64,000 nucleotides of DNA from Puniceibacterium antarcticum (lineage in GTDB: Bacteria > Pseudomonadota > Alphaproteobacteria > Rhodobacterales > Rhodobacteraceae), in the NCBI RefSeq assembly GCF_002760615.1, contig NZ_AWWI01000096.1:45503-109502 (forward strand), given 5' to 3'. The notes beneath the pieces were generated by a model that saw only the letters and a program-made list of their open reading frames with translations, did not search any database and was not told where the DNA came from. This document shows, piece after piece, positions 33,209-42,284 of this stretch. The stretch's first letter is position 1. Each line of letters begins with the position of its first letter. The position numbers and the translations under genes are program-made.

Positions 33209-34008
33209 TTCCCAATGTCCTGAGCATTGCCGGATCCGACCCGTCGGGTGGCGCGGGCATTCAGGCCGACCTCAAGACCATATCGGCCAATAGCGGGTAT
33301 GGCATGGCGGCGCTGACCGCGCTCACAGCGCAAAACACCCAAGGTGTCAGCGGCGTGCATCTGGTACCGCCTGAGTTTGTCGCGCAGCAGATCCGCGCGG
33401 TGTTTGACGACATCCGCGTCGATGCGGTCAAGATCGGCATGATCGCCAGCGCCGAGATTGCCGGGGCGGTTGGCGAAGTCCTGACCGGGCGTCCCGGCCC
33501 GATCATCGTGCTGGACCCGGTAATGATTGCCAAGGGTGGCGCGCCGCTGTTGCAGGACGATGCGATTGCCAGTTTGCGCGACCGGCTGCTGCCGCTTGCA
33601 ACCCTGCTGACGCCGAACCTGCCAGAGGCGGCGCATCTGCTGGGGGTCGCAACCGCGACCACGCGCGCCGAGATGGCAGATCAGGGTGCGGCGCTTTGCG
33701 GTTTGGGGCCGCAGGCGGTTCTGATGAAAGGTGGTCATCTGGCGGGTGCGGACAGCCCGGATTGTCTGGTCACCGCTGCGGGCGCGCAGTGGTTTGAAGG
33801 CGCGCGGATCGACACACAAAACACCCATGGCACGGGATGCACGTTGTCCTCGGCTCTGGCGACGCAACTCGCGCGCGGGCTGGCCCTGCCCGAGGCGGTG
33901 CAGATCGCCAAGGCCTATGTTGCGGGCGCCATCGCCGGGGCGGGCGCGCTGTCGGTAGGGTCCGGTCACGGGCCAACACATCATTTTGCCGGGATCATCC
34001 GCGCATGA
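33205..34008 (+). CDS. thiD: Hydroxymethylpyrimidine/phosphomethylpyrimidine kinase
   Basis: This 267-residue ribokinase-fold enzyme shows IAGSDPSGGAGIQADLKT at the start, KIGMIAS, LDPVMIAKGG, TPNLPEAAHLLG, LMKGGHLAG and QNTHGTGCTLSSALAT with the catalytic Asp region. It phosphorylates HMP twice for ThiE. It overlaps thiE upstream. The gene complement (thiM, thiE, thiD, tenA without thiC or thiG here) describes salvage of thiazole and pyrimidine rather than full synthesis within this window. Confidence 0.95.
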   Translation: MIPNVLSIAGSDPSGGAGIQADLKTISANSGYGMAALTALTAQNTQGVSGVHLVPPEFVAQQIRAVFDDIRVDAVKIGMIASAEIAGAVGEVLTGRPGPIIVLDPVMIAKGGAPLLQDDAIASLRDRLLPLATLLTPNLPEAAHLLGVATATTRAEMADQGAALCGLGPQAVLMKGGHLAGADSPDCLVTAAGAQWFEGARIDTQNTHGTGCTLSSALATQLARGLALPEAVQIAKAYVAGAIAGAGALSVGSGHGPTHHFAGIIRA

Positions 34009-34028
34009 CACAGGATCAAGGACATCCC

Positions 34029-34751
34029 ATGACCCCCTCCCCCTATGGCCAGAGCTTTGCACTTTGGCGTGACGGATGCCCCAAACCCTGGGCGGATTAC
34101 ACCAGACATGGCTTTGTCGAAGGCCTATCTGACGGGTCCCTGCCCCGCCCGGCCTTTTTGCATTATCTTGTGCAGGACTATGTTTTTCTTGTGCACTTTG
34201 CCCGGGCCTGGTCGCTTGGCGTGATCAAGGCCGACACGCTGGACGAGATGAAGATCTGCGCACGCACCGTCGAGACGCTGGTCAATCACGAGATGTCGCT
34301 GCATGTGAAAACCTGCGCCGCTGCGGGCCTTTCCGAAGCCACGCTGTTCAGCGCCGCCGAAGAGTTCGAAACGCTGGCCTATACCCGCTATGTCATGGAT
34401 GCCGGGCTACACGGCGATTATCTGGATCTCATGGCCGCGCTTGCGCCCTGCTGCTTTGGTTATGGCGAGATCGGCACGCGCCTTGTCGCAAGTGCCTTAC
34501 CGGGCACGCCTTATCAGGACTGGATCGACACCTATGCCGACGGGGATTATCAGGACACGATGCGGGCCGTGGGCCAGATGATCGATGCGGCTGTTGCGCG
34601 CCGTCTGGGCCCGGATCCGGCGCAAAGCCCCCGCTGGCCGCGGCTGCAGGACCGTTTCACCACCGCCACACGGCTGGAGGCGGCGTTTTGGGACATGGGG
34701 CTGCGGGGCGGGCAAGCAGGCGCAGCACCTGGTCTGCTCGAAACCGTCTGA
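34029..34751 (+). CDS. tenA: TenA family aminopyrimidine aminohydrolase (thiaminase II)
   Basis: This 240-residue helical protein has the TenA layout: HYLVQDYVFLVHFAR, LVNHEMSLH (catalytic region) and ALAPCCFGYGEIG with the catalytic Cys. The start at 34029 has AAGGA seven bases upstream; an alternative ATG at 34005 overlaps the thiD stop as ATGA and would add eight residues. TenA frees the pyrimidine from degraded thiamine so that ThiD can use it. It is the last gene of the riboswitch operon. Confidence 0.92.
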   Translation: MTPSPYGQSFALWRDGCPKPWADYTRHGFVEGLSDGSLPRPAFLHYLVQDYVFLVHFARAWSLGVIKADTLDEMKICARTVETLVNHEMSLHVKTCAAAGLSEATLFSAAEEFETLAYTRYVMDAGLHGDYLDLMAALAPCCFGYGEIGTRLVASALPGTPYQDWIDTYADGDYQDTMRAVGQMIDAAVARRLGPDPAQSPRWPRLQDRFTTATRLEAAFWDMGLRGGQAGAAPGLLETV

Positions 34752-34814
34752 GGGGGAGCGTCGGCGAGCGCAGGTTTTCATTGACGGACCACTTACCACT
34801 CCGAGTATGTTCCA

Positions 34815-34946
34815 CAATCAACGGGATTTCTAGGACGGGCAAGCGTCGGGTTCGGGCGGCTGTTTGGCAGCACACCACCGCGTACACCCTTGGGGAACTG
34901 ATGTGTTGCGGCCCCGGGGCTAACCTCTGCCTCCGGGCCTTTTTTC
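34815..34946 (+). ncRNA. Candidate small RNA ending in a Rho-independent terminator
   Basis: The stretch is non-coding yet rich in local stems: GACG/CGTC (34834-34847), GCTG/CAGC (34859-34871) and CCGC(GT)ACAC/GTGT(T)GCGG (34878-34911), then the terminator at 34910-34945. A weak promoter could be TTGACG at 34781 with AGTATG or TATGTT 17-19 bp later. It does not match 4.5S, 6S or tmRNA as far as I can tell. It could equally be the structured 3' UTR of the thiamine operon. Confidence 0.4.
34910..34945 (+). terminator. Rho-independent terminator after the thiamine operon / small RNA
   Basis: GGCCCCGGGGC and GCCTCCGGGCC form an 11-position stem with one C-C mismatch and one G-T pair, an 8-nt loop, and six T residues after it. 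It lies 160 bp downstream of tenA. Confidence 0.85.
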
Positions 34947-34988
34947 CCTGCTGTTCAGGCTATGCCTAGTCCGCGCTGCGGTCACCGG

Positions 34989-35318
34989 TCAGGGCAGAGC
35001 GGCAGGTTCCGGGGCAACCCCCGCCATGGCGGGATGTTCGCGGCCCCAGATCCGCTGACACTCCTGCGACAGCCGGTGCGTTTCTATTTCGCTCAGCCGG
35101 TTCCAGGCGCGGCTTCTGTCGCCGTCACAGGCGCGCAGAGTTTTTTGCCAAAGGCGCAGCGCGGATTGCGGCGACCATGGCAGGCAGGCCTGTGCCAGCC
35201 ATTGCCGCAGCTCTGACGGCAGCTGGTCATAGGCCGCCATCGGAGTGCCGCAGCGCTTGCGCCGTCTCAGTGTACTTCGGCTGTTCGTCGCTTTGGGGCG
35301 GCAGTTCATGTGATGCAT
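34989..35318 (-). CDS. DUF6525 family protein
   Basis: This small protein of up to 109 residues has the conserved core TPMAAYDQLPSELRQWLAQA, LPWSPQSALRLWQK and RLSEIETHRLSQECQRIWG, which I recognise as DUF6525, a Rhodobacterales family of unknown function. The start is uncertain because methionines 1 and 4 are both possible. It begins nine bases after the stop of the CobW-like GTPase gene on the same strand, so they are cotranscribed and probably zinc-regulated together. It has no signal peptide or membrane segment; its Arg/Lys-rich start suggests nucleic-acid or acidic-partner contact (inference). Confidence 0.78.
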   Translation of the reverse strand: MHHMNCRPKATNSRSTLRRRKRCGTPMAAYDQLPSELRQWLAQACLPWSPQSALRLWQKTLRACDGDRSRAWNRLSEIETHRLSQECQRIWGREHPAMAGVAPEPAALP

Positions 35319-35327
35319 ACCTGACGC

Positions 35328-36548
35328 TCAGGCCGCCTGAGACGGGCGCCGCCAGACTGGGAAGGGATCCGGCAGACCGGTCCAGAGATGCGGGGCAAAG
35401 TTGCTTTCCTCTGCGACCAGCGCATCGTCGAGCGAAGCGATGATTGCAGCGCGATTCATGCCGGATCCGATGAACACCAGTTCCTGGCGGCGATCACCAA
35501 AGGGTTCCTGCCAGTGCTGTTTCAGATAATCGAGAGCCTGTGGATGGCCCGGCCAGCGATGTTGCGGCACGGTGGCCCACCACTGACCCATAGGTTTGAT
35601 GCTGCTGAGCGCACCGGCGAGCGAATATTCGGCAAGCCAGTCCGGTCGGGTCGCAAGCCAGAAATGCCCCTTGGCCCGGATCACCCCCGGCAGTGCGCCG
35701 TTGAGCACGTTGTAAATCCGTTGCGGATGGAACGGTCGACGTGCGCGATAGACAAAGGACGACACGCCGTATTCATCGGCTTCGGGGATATGATCGGCGA
35801 AACCGTACAATTCCTTGGCCCAAAGCGGATGTTCATGAGCGGTTTCGAAATCGAACAGGCCGGTGTCAAAGATCCGGTCCTGCGGAACATGGCCATAGTC
35901 GGCTTCGATGATCTGCGCATCGGGATTGAGCGAGGTGACAATCTTGCGCGCCGCGTCACGCTTTTCAGCCCCGGCATCGCTGACCTTGTTCAGCACGACC
36001 ACATCGGAAAACTCGATCTGATCGACCAAAAGATCCACCAGCGTGCGATCATCCGCCTGCCCCAGACTTTGGCCCCGGTCGCGCAGGAAATCATGGCTGG
36101 AATAGTCGTTAAGCAGATTGACCGTGTCGACGACGGTCACCATCGTGTCCAGCCGGGCTACGTCGGACAGGCTGTTGCCGTCCTCATCACGGAATTCAAA
36201 GGTTGCCGCTACCGGAAGCGGTTCGGACACGCCCGTGGATTCAATCAGCAGATAGTCGAAGCGGCCTTCGGCGGCGAGTGTGCGTACCTCTTGCAGCAGG
36301 TCGTCGCGCAGGGTGCAGCAGATGCAGCCGTTGGACATCTCGACCAGACGTTCTTCGGTATGGCTCAGGTTGGCACCCCCGTCGCGGACCAGATCGGCGT
36401 CTATGTTAACTTCGGACATGTCATTCACGATCACGGCCACACGCCGCCCTGCGCGATTGTTCAGCACATCGTTCAGCAGCGTGGTCTTGCCGGCGCCCAA
36501 AAACCCCGACAACACCGTGACGGGCAGGCGCTTGTCTGTGTTTTCCAT
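35328..36548 (-). CDS. COG0523 / CobW-family GTPase, probable zinc metallochaperone (ZigA/YeiR-like)
   Basis: This 406-residue protein starts at the ATG at 36548 (AAGGAG six bases upstream). Walker A is [12 protein letters not shown] (about residue 17), the metal-binding CxCC is in [10 protein letters not shown] (about 72), then [11 protein letters not shown] and the guanine motif NKVSD. The C-terminal CobW domain occupies about residues 255-390. COG0523 GTPases insert or deliver metals, and those under Zur control serve zinc allocation in starvation. The perfect palindrome TGTTATATTATAACA lies 29 bp upstream of the start, so this one is probably induced when zinc is scarce. Confidence 0.92.
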   Translation of the reverse strand: MENTDKRLPVTVLSGFLGAGKTTLLNDVLNNRAGRRVAVIVNDMSEVNIDADLVRDGGANLSHTEERLVEMSNGCICCTLRDDLLQEVRTLAAEGRFDYLLIESTGVSEPLPVAATFEFRDEDGNSLSDVARLDTMVTVVDTVNLLNDYSSHDFLRDRGQSLGQADDRTLVDLLVDQIEFSDVVVLNKVSDAGAEKRDAARKIVTSLNPDAQIIEADYGHVPQDRIFDTGLFDFETAHEHPLWAKELYGFADHIPEADEYGVSSFVYRARRPFHPQRIYNVLNGALPGVIRAKGHFWLATRPDWLAEYSLAGALSSIKPMGQWWATVPQHRWPGHPQALDYLKQHWQEPFGDRRQELVFIGSGMNRAAIIASLDDALVAEESNFAPHLWTGLPDPFPVWRRPSQAA

Positions 36549-36576
36549 CATCCACTCCTTCATTTCAAAAACGTTA

Positions 36577-36591
36577 TGTTATATTATAACA
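36577..36591. promoter_or_regulatory. Zur-like box
   Basis: TGTTATATTATAACA is a perfect palindrome around a central T and matches the alphaproteobacterial Zur/Fur-type pattern GTTATANTATAAC. It lies 29 bp upstream of the CobW-like GTPase start, in the position for a repressor blocking RNA polymerase. Confidence 0.82.
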
Positions 36592-36753
36592 CCTCTAGAT
36601 CGAGATTTGGGAAGGCGCAAGCGGGTTTTTGCAAAGACAAGGTGAAACGGACGGCATCAGCGAGGCTGTACCGCAGTTTTGGAAAGGCTGCGCAGATTTC
36701 AGGTGTTTTGTCAGGCGCCCCGACTGCCCCGCGTGGAGTCAGAGCCAAGGATC

Positions 36754-36784
36754 AGAGCGCCTCGGGGTGACCCCGAGGCGCTCT
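36754..36784. terminator. Long perfect hairpin downstream of the tartrate/malate dehydrogenase gene
   Basis: AGAGCGCCTCGGGGT and ACCCCGAGGCGCTCT are exact complements around a single base, giving a 14-pair stem with a three-base loop. It ends 11 bp beyond the stop of the dehydrogenase gene (minus strand). The U-tract is absent, so it may be a Rho-assisted or 3'-stabilising structure. Confidence 0.65.
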
Positions 36785-36795
36785 CGCTCATCGTC

Positions 36796-37842
36796 TCATG
36801 CCTCAAGCGCGGCGCAGACGGCTGCGGTGATTTCATCCGTCGTGTTCTGGCCCGGCCGGGTGCCGATGCCCTGCGCGGTTGCCGCCTCAATCGCGGAAAG
36901 GACGGCAGCCGCGGCCTCACCCTCCCCCAGATGGTCGAGCATCTGCGCCCCGGACCAGATCGCGGCAATGGGGTTGGCAATGTTCTTTCCCGCGATATCA
37001 GGAGCAGAGCCGTGCACCGGTTCGAACATCGACGGGCTGGACCGGTCGGGGCAGATATTGGCCGAGGCAGCAAAGCCGAGACCGCCCTGAATGGCGGCAC
37101 CCAGATCGGTCAGGATATCGCCGAACAGGTTCGAGGCAACAACCACATCCAGATCCTGCGGTGCCATGACCATCTTGGCCGCCATCGCGTCGATATGCAT
37201 CTGGCTGACGGTCACATCTGGGTATTCGGCAGAAAGTTCGCGGGTGACATCGTCCCAGAACACCATCGAATATTTCTGCGCATTGGATTTTGTTACGGAT
37301 GTCAGGTGTTTGCGTCGCGCCCGTGCCTGTTCAAAGCCAAAGCGCAGGATGCGTTCCACGCCGACACGGGTAAAGACCGAGGTTTCAACAGCCACCTCAT
37401 TGGGCTTGCCCTGATGCACGCGGCCCCCGGCGCCGGAATATTCGCCTTCGGTGTTTTCGCGGATGCACAGGATATCGAATTCCGAGGCTTTCAGCGGTCC
37501 CTCGACTCCTGCCAGCAGCCGGTGCGGGCGGATGTTGGCATATTGATCAAACGCCTTGCGGATCGGCAGCAGCAGCCCGTGCAGCGAGACCGAATCCGCC
37601 ACGGTTTCGGGCCAGCCGACCGCCCCCAGATAGATTGCATCAAAGCCGCGCAACGTCTCTATCCCATCGGCGGGCATCATCGTGCCAGTCCTGAGGTAAA
37701 AATCGCAGGACCAGGGAAAGGTTTCGGGGGCGAGCGCAAAGCCAAAGCGCGCAGCAGCGCTGTGCATCACTTTCATTGCTGCGTCGATCACGTCAACGCC
37801 GATCCCGTCCCCGGGGATCAGGGCAAGTTTATAGCTGGTCAT
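36796..37842 (-). CDS. Tartrate / D-malate dehydrogenase family (isocitrate/isopropylmalate dehydrogenase fold)
   Basis: This 348-residue protein begins with KLALIPGDGIGVDVI. It has LGAVGWPETVADSVSLHG and IRENTEGEYSGAGGRVH, which separate the tartrate/D-malate dehydrogenase branch from LeuB. The Mg-site Asp pair lies in NLFGDILTDLGA, with FEPVHGSAPDIAGK following. It oxidatively decarboxylates a (D-)malate-like acid with NAD+. It is 31 bp downstream of an aldehyde dehydrogenase gene on the same strand, so the two may act in sequence on a dicarboxylate semialdehyde. Confidence 0.9.
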   Translation of the reverse strand: MTSYKLALIPGDGIGVDVIDAAMKVMHSAAARFGFALAPETFPWSCDFYLRTGTMMPADGIETLRGFDAIYLGAVGWPETVADSVSLHGLLLPIRKAFDQYANIRPHRLLAGVEGPLKASEFDILCIRENTEGEYSGAGGRVHQGKPNEVAVETSVFTRVGVERILRFGFEQARARRKHLTSVTKSNAQKYSMVFWDDVTRELSAEYPDVTVSQMHIDAMAAKMVMAPQDLDVVVASNLFGDILTDLGAAIQGGLGFAASANICPDRSSPSMFEPVHGSAPDIAGKNIANPIAAIWSGAQMLDHLGEGEAAAAVLSAIEAATAQGIGTRPGQNTTDEITAAVCAALEA

Positions 37843-37873
37843 ATTCGTCTCCTTGACGATGCGGCGGCCTGTT

Positions 37874-39337
37874 TCACAGGTCGATCAGCACCGATTTGCT
37901 GCGCCGGTTGGCGTGATAGGCTTCGCGTCCCAGATCATGGCCCAGGCCGCTGGATTTCCAGCCGCTGGTGGGCAGGATGTGATCGCGCGACCGGCCATAG
38001 CGGTTGACCCAGACCGCCCCGGCCTCGAGCCTGCGGGTCAGGCGCATGGCGCGGCTCAGATCGCGGGTGAACAGCCCGGCACAGAGGCCATAGGCCGTAT
38101 CATTGGCCATCACCATCGCCTCGTCTTCGGTGTCGAAGGTCTGGAAGGTGGCGACGGGGCCAAAGATTTCCTGTTGCACGGCGAGGTTGTCAGAAGTCAC
38201 GCCCGCGATCAGAGTCGGCTGATAAAAGCTGCCTTCATGATCAAAGCGCGCGCCGCCACAGAGCATTTCACCACCCTGCCCGGCTGCAGCCTGAACAATG
38301 CTGTGGATCCGCCCCAGCTGGGTTTCCGAAATGATCGGCGAAAACGCCGCGTCGCGCGCAAAAGTATTGGCCGGGCGGTATTTGGCAAACCGCTCGATCA
38401 GCCGCGCGGCCAGTTCATCCGCGATCTCGCGCGCGACGATCATGCGTGAGCCCGCGACACAGAACTGTCCGGCATTGGGCATGATGCCCTTTTCCAGACT
38501 GGCGGCGGCGACGTCCAGATCGGCATCCGCAAAGACCACCATCGGGCTTTTGCCGCCCAGTTCCAGCGTCATCGGCTTGATCCCGGTGCGGGCAATGTTT
38601 TCCATGATCGCGCCACCCGCGCGGGTCGAACCGGTGAAGGACACCTTGTCGATGCCCGGATGTCCGGTGATCGCGGTGCCAGTTGTCGGCCCGTCCCCCA
38701 GCACCACATTCACAAGGCCTGCGGGAATGCCCGCACGCACCGACAACTCGGCCATGTAGAGCGTCGAATAGGGTGTCATTTCCGAGGGTTTCAGCACCAC
38801 GGCATTGCCCGCCGCTAGCGCCGGGCCAAATTTCCAGCCCGCCATCGACATGGGAAAGTTCCAGGGTGTGATCGCACCGATCACACCGTAAGGTTCATCG
38901 GCGATATAGGCGAAGTGATTGTCCGAGACGGGCGCCAATGCACCACCTTCCTTGTCCGCGAATTCGGCGAAAAAGCGGATCTGTTCGGCGGTGACCATGA
39001 CATCGCCTGCCAGCGCCTGAGTATAGGGCCGGGAGGAGCAGATCGCTTCGAGTGCAGCGAAGGTCTCGGCCTCGGCCTCGATCAGATCGGCCCAGGCACA
39101 CATGGCGCGCAGCCGGTCGCGCGGCGGCAGCCCGCCCCAGTTCGACGTGGCCAGCGCCTTGCGCGCGGTCTGAACCGCGTGATCGACAAGGGCTGCATCA
39201 GCGCAGGGAATGGCCCCCAGCACCGCCCCGGTCGAGGGCGAGCGGATGTCGATCGCCGCCGGGCCGGGGATGTATTTGCCCCCGATGAAATGCGCGTTGG
39301 GCAGCGTGAGGCCGGCGGGATCAAAGGCAAAGGACAT
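37874..39337 (-). CDS. NAD(P)-dependent aldehyde dehydrogenase
   Basis: The ATG at 39337 gives 487 residues; the longer frame adds 14. Visible motifs are ITPWNFPMSMAGWKFGPAL, the cofactor loop FTGSTRAGG, the catalytic Glu in LELGGKSP (about residue 255) and the nucleophilic Cys in NAGQFCVAGSRM (about 290), then EIFGPVATF. Substrate specificity is not evident; betaine-aldehyde or semialdehyde-type ALDHs are closest in pattern. It is followed by the tartrate/D-malate dehydrogenase and preceded by an amidase gene on the same strand. Confidence 0.92.
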   Translation of the reverse strand: MSFAFDPAGLTLPNAHFIGGKYIPGPAAIDIRSPSTGAVLGAIPCADAALVDHAVQTARKALATSNWGGLPPRDRLRAMCAWADLIEAEAETFAALEAICSSRPYTQALAGDVMVTAEQIRFFAEFADKEGGALAPVSDNHFAYIADEPYGVIGAITPWNFPMSMAGWKFGPALAAGNAVVLKPSEMTPYSTLYMAELSVRAGIPAGLVNVVLGDGPTTGTAITGHPGIDKVSFTGSTRAGGAIMENIARTGIKPMTLELGGKSPMVVFADADLDVAAASLEKGIMPNAGQFCVAGSRMIVAREIADELAARLIERFAKYRPANTFARDAAFSPIISETQLGRIHSIVQAAAGQGGEMLCGGARFDHEGSFYQPTLIAGVTSDNLAVQQEIFGPVATFQTFDTEDEAMVMANDTAYGLCAGLFTRDLSRAMRLTRRLEAGAVWVNRYGRSRDHILPTSGWKSSGLGHDLGREAYHANRRSKSVLIDL

Positions 39338-39478
39338 CGGGAACCTCTTGGGACAAGTTTTGTGGACAGGATCGCCCAATTTTCAGGAACACATCTGCCA
39401 ATTGTCGTGGCAATGCAGCACAATCAACCACAGGATAAGTGCCTGCGGCAGATGATTGGGCGCAAGGGCCGACCGCCC

Positions 39479-40981
39479 TCAACGCTCCGGGAAGAACCCG
39501 GGCGCATCGGACAGAGACGGGGCCGCGCGCAAGGCCGCGATGTCAGGCGCGCGGGGGGCAAGGTCGGACAGCCCGGCAATGACGGACTCAAGCTCGGCCG
39601 CAACGGCAAGAACTGCTGCGTCGTCATGGCGGCGCCCGACAATCTGCAGACCAAAGGGCAGACCGTTCTCATCGCGGCCACAGGGAATTGTGATCGCCGG
39701 GTGGCCCGCAATCGTCGCCGCATAGGCCAGACCCAGCCAGTGATAGTAGCTTTGTGCTGGCAGACCGTCGATTTCGGTCGGGTACATCTCGTGCCAGTCG
39801 CGCGGGGTCACGGTGACCGCAGGGGTGATCAGGATATCGCAGGTGTCAAAGAACGCCTGCCAGCGGCGGTGATATGCGCCCTGCATCGACAGGGCCTGCG
39901 CCACGTCCGCCGCGCTGTAGCCGCGCCCCTCTGCCACGTTCGCGGTGACGTTGGAGCCGACAAGATCCGGTGTTTCATCGACAAACCGGGCATGGGTCGA
40001 CAGGAACATCACCGCCCGCAGTACGGCAAAGATCCGGTCGGCATCGGTGCAATCGGGCGCACCCTCCTCCACCTTGCCCAGAAACGGCGCAAGACTGGCA
40101 AGCGCGGCGCGAAAATGGTGCCGCGTCGCGGATTCGACCGGGGCAAAGCCGAAATCCTCGCTCACCCCGATCCGCAGGGCGCCAAGATCGCGGCGCGGCA
40201 GGAGGGCAAAATCTGCCGGATCCCAAGCGGTGCGCCCGTCAACCATCGTGGTGAAGGGGTCGCGCCGGTCCGGCTGTGCCATCACCGACAACATCAACCC
40301 GCAATCGGCAACGGTGCGCGCCATCGGTCCAGAGGTCGACTGCGGCAGCAGCCCGGTCACCCGCGAGGTTCCCGGCACCACGCCAAAGCTGGGGCGGAAT
40401 CCCACAACGCCGCAATAGGCCGCAGGCGTGCGCAGGGAGCCGCCAAGGTCAGATCCGGAGGCAAGCGGTGCATAGCCACAGGCCAGCGCCACGGCAGATC
40501 CGCCTGAAGAACCGCCACAATTGCGCGTCAGGTCATACGGGTTTGCGGTCGTGCCATAGACCCGGTTGCGGGTATTGGCGCCCGCGCTCCATTCCGGGTT
40601 GTTGGTCTTGCCCATCGGCAGCGCCCCGGCCGCGCGCAGGCCAGCGACCAGCGCATCGTCGGAGCTGGGCACATTGTCGCGAAAGATCTCTGATCCGAAG
40701 GTGGTGGGCAGGCCCGCCACATCGTTCATGTCCTTGATCGCCACCGGCAGCCCATGCAGCGCACCCAGCGGCGCGCCCGCAGCCTGCCGTGCATCCGCCG
40801 CACGCGCACCGTCCAGCAGCCCGTCGAAGTCGCGCGCGATCAGGGCGTTCACCGCATGGTCGACCGCCTTTACCCGCGCGATGCACGCCTTGGCCAGTTC
40901 GCCGGCAGACAGCTGGCGGCGCGCCATCAGGCGGCGGGCGTCGATTGCACTCAGGTCGGCGGGATCGGTGGCGATGGGCAT
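39479..40981 (-). CDS. Amidase signature family amidohydrolase
   Basis: This 500-residue enzyme has the Ser-cisSer-Lys triad: Lys in [12 protein letters not shown] (about residue 77) and the two Ser in the glycine-rich [14 protein letters not shown] and [13 protein letters not shown] (about 150-178). Family members hydrolyse linear amides, including carbamoyl or N-acyl compounds and GatA-like substrates. It lies 140 bp upstream of the ALDH gene on the same strand. With that ALDH and a glutamine-synthetase-like enzyme nearby, an amide or gamma-glutamyl intermediate is a possible substrate (inference). Confidence 0.9.
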   Translation of the reverse strand: MPIATDPADLSAIDARRLMARRQLSAGELAKACIARVKAVDHAVNALIARDFDGLLDGARAADARQAAGAPLGALHGLPVAIKDMNDVAGLPTTFGSEIFRDNVPSSDDALVAGLRAAGALPMGKTNNPEWSAGANTRNRVYGTTANPYDLTRNCGGSSGGSAVALACGYAPLASGSDLGGSLRTPAAYCGVVGFRPSFGVVPGTSRVTGLLPQSTSGPMARTVADCGLMLSVMAQPDRRDPFTTMVDGRTAWDPADFALLPRRDLGALRIGVSEDFGFAPVESATRHHFRAALASLAPFLGKVEEGAPDCTDADRIFAVLRAVMFLSTHARFVDETPDLVGSNVTANVAEGRGYSAADVAQALSMQGAYHRRWQAFFDTCDILITPAVTVTPRDWHEMYPTEIDGLPAQSYYHWLGLAYAATIAGHPAITIPCGRDENGLPFGLQIVGRRHDDAAVLAVAAELESVIAGLSDLAPRAPDIAALRAAPSLSDAPGFFPER

Positions 40982-41158
40982 GTCAGGTTCCTGTCATTTG
41001 TGTTCATGTGCAGCCAGATACGGGCGGCAGGGCCCCGGACGGCATGTGGAGCGCGGCGATCAGTTTGGCGCCAATGTCCGGACTGTCAACGTGGATATGT
41101 TCGTTCAGAGCAGGCATCCTAGGCGAGACGTCGTTTTGCCCGGAAAAGATGTCGGATG

Positions 41159-42091
41159 TCAGACAGGGGGCGCTGTCCTGCGCGCCTGCAGCGCGGCGAT
41201 CAGGGCCGTGTCGCGGATGCATTCAAGCTCTGAAATGCTGCGGCCATCTGCTTCGCGGCTGACACCTGCAATCAGGTCAGCCTGTACGCCGTCGCTAAGG
41301 CTTGGCGTGCCAAGGGTGGCCCAGCGGCGTTCTTGACTGGGGCCGAGATGACCCAGATACCCCGCCATACCGCCTGTCCCGCCACCCAAATGGTAGGCCA
41401 TATGCGCGCCAAGCACCGACCAGCGCAGTCCCGGACCGTTGACCAGCGCGGCATCAATCGCCTCGACATCCGCGATGCCGTCCTGAACCATGAACACCGC
41501 CTCGCGCCAGAGGGCCGAAGCAAGGCGGTTTGCGATATGCCCGGTGGCATCCTTCTTCAGCCGCACCGGCACACGCTCGGCGGCGCGATAGATCGCTTCG
41601 GCCCGGGCGATGCGGTCGGGGTCGATGCCAAAAATCTCGACCAGTGGAACCAGATGCGGAGGGTTGAACGGGTGCGCCGTGATCAGGCAGCCCGGATCCC
41701 GCAGCGCGGAGCTGAGGTCCGACCAAGTCAGCGCCGAGGTGGAAGAGGCCAGAACCGCCTGCGGCGCCATCAGCGGTTCGACTTCGGCAAAGAGCGCCCG
41801 CTTGATCGGAATGCTTTCGGGTGCGTTTTCCTGGATCAGATCGGCGCCAGTGACCGCCTTTGACAGCGTATCGCACAGGGTCAGTGTGCCGCGCGGCCCG
41901 GCGTCGGGCGCGAATTCGGCCAGCTGCGCCAGCGGGGCGGCCATGCGGGTCTGCGTTGCGGTCAGAACCTCGGGCACCGGATCCCAGAGGCGCACATCCG
42001 CGCCATAATGCTGGAACAGCGCCGCCCAGGCCGCACCGATGAGGCCAGTCCCCAGAATGGCGACCTGTGGTTTCGGAGCAGGTCGGTTCAT
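41159..42091 (-). CDS. 3-hydroxyacyl-CoA dehydrogenase family (L-carnitine / L-gulonate dehydrogenase-like)
   Basis: This 310-residue protein has a Rossmann motif [17 protein letters not shown] (about residues 9-25) and the downstream [19 protein letters not shown]. The catalytic His is in [16 protein letters not shown] (about 140) and [17 protein letters not shown] follows. The single-domain length and the [10 protein letters not shown] wording place it with L-carnitine dehydrogenase and lambda-crystallin/L-gulonate dehydrogenases rather than fatty-acid beta-oxidation enzymes. An imperfect palindrome sits 10-30 bp upstream of its start. It is divergent from the SDR remnant and the glutamine-synthetase-like gene. 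Confidence 0.88.
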   Translation of the reverse strand: MNRPAPKPQVAILGTGLIGAAWAALFQHYGADVRLWDPVPEVLTATQTRMAAPLAQLAEFAPDAGPRGTLTLCDTLSKAVTGADLIQENAPESIPIKRALFAEVEPLMAPQAVLASSTSALTWSDLSSALRDPGCLITAHPFNPPHLVPLVEIFGIDPDRIARAEAIYRAAERVPVRLKKDATGHIANRLASALWREAVFMVQDGIADVEAIDAALVNGPGLRWSVLGAHMAYHLGGGTGGMAGYLGHLGPSQERRWATLGTPSLSDGVQADLIAGVSREADGRSISELECIRDTALIAALQARRTAPPV

Positions 42092-42100
42092 GACACCTCA

Positions 42101-42121
42101 CAATTTTTGCGATCATAATTG
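42101..42121. promoter_or_regulatory. Imperfect 21-bp palindrome, half-matching the 42225 operator
   Basis: CAATT and AATTG arms flank TTTGCGATCAT; the core TTTTGCGATC (42105-42114) is identical to the left half of the perfect palindrome at 42225-42240. It lies directly before the dehydrogenase start codon (42091, minus), in a position to repress it. Confidence 0.5.
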
Positions 42122-42224
42122 TAGACGAAGATGGTTAGGCATACTGGCCAGATCCAGAGACGAATTTATCAGCGTTTTAAGCAGCATAGTTGAGCGGCTT
42201 CAACTTGTTTCATCGCATATTGAC

Positions 42225-42240
42225 TTTTGCGATCGCAAAA
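42225..42240. promoter_or_regulatory. Perfect 16-bp palindrome TTTTGCGATCGCAAAA
   Basis: This self-complementary site lies 134 bp upstream of the dehydrogenase start (42091) and 290 bp upstream of the glutamine-synthetase-like gene. The same decamer occurs at 42105. Its form suits a dimeric repressor, possibly of the GntR class, whose own gene may be the ruined one at 43976. Confidence 0.6.
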
Positions 42241-42284
42241 AATACGCAGGTTTGGAAGCTGTCTGGATCGGTTGGTGACATGGT

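Noticed and set aside
34815..34946. Structured stretch considered as 6S RNA, 4.5S RNA or tmRNA
   Set aside because: The conserved SRP loop, 6S bubble and tmRNA tag features were not found, so it is kept only as an unclassified small-RNA candidate.
35388..36770. 460-codon plus-strand open frame opposite the CobW-like GTPase
   Set aside because: Shadow frame; the opposite strand has all GTPase motifs and a Zur-like box.
36679..38007. 442-codon plus-strand open frame opposite the dicarboxylate dehydrogenase
   Set aside because: No domain; crosses the boundary between two well-supported minus-strand genes.
38915..40507. 530-codon plus-strand open frame opposite the ALDH and amidase
   Set aside because: Shadow of two enzymes with complete catalytic motifs.
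41004..41117. Small minus-strand frame after the dehydrogenase gene, reading [20 protein letters not shown]
   Set aside because: It looks protein-like and could be a gene remnant, but no family is recognised, there is no ribosome binding site, and it is too short to call.
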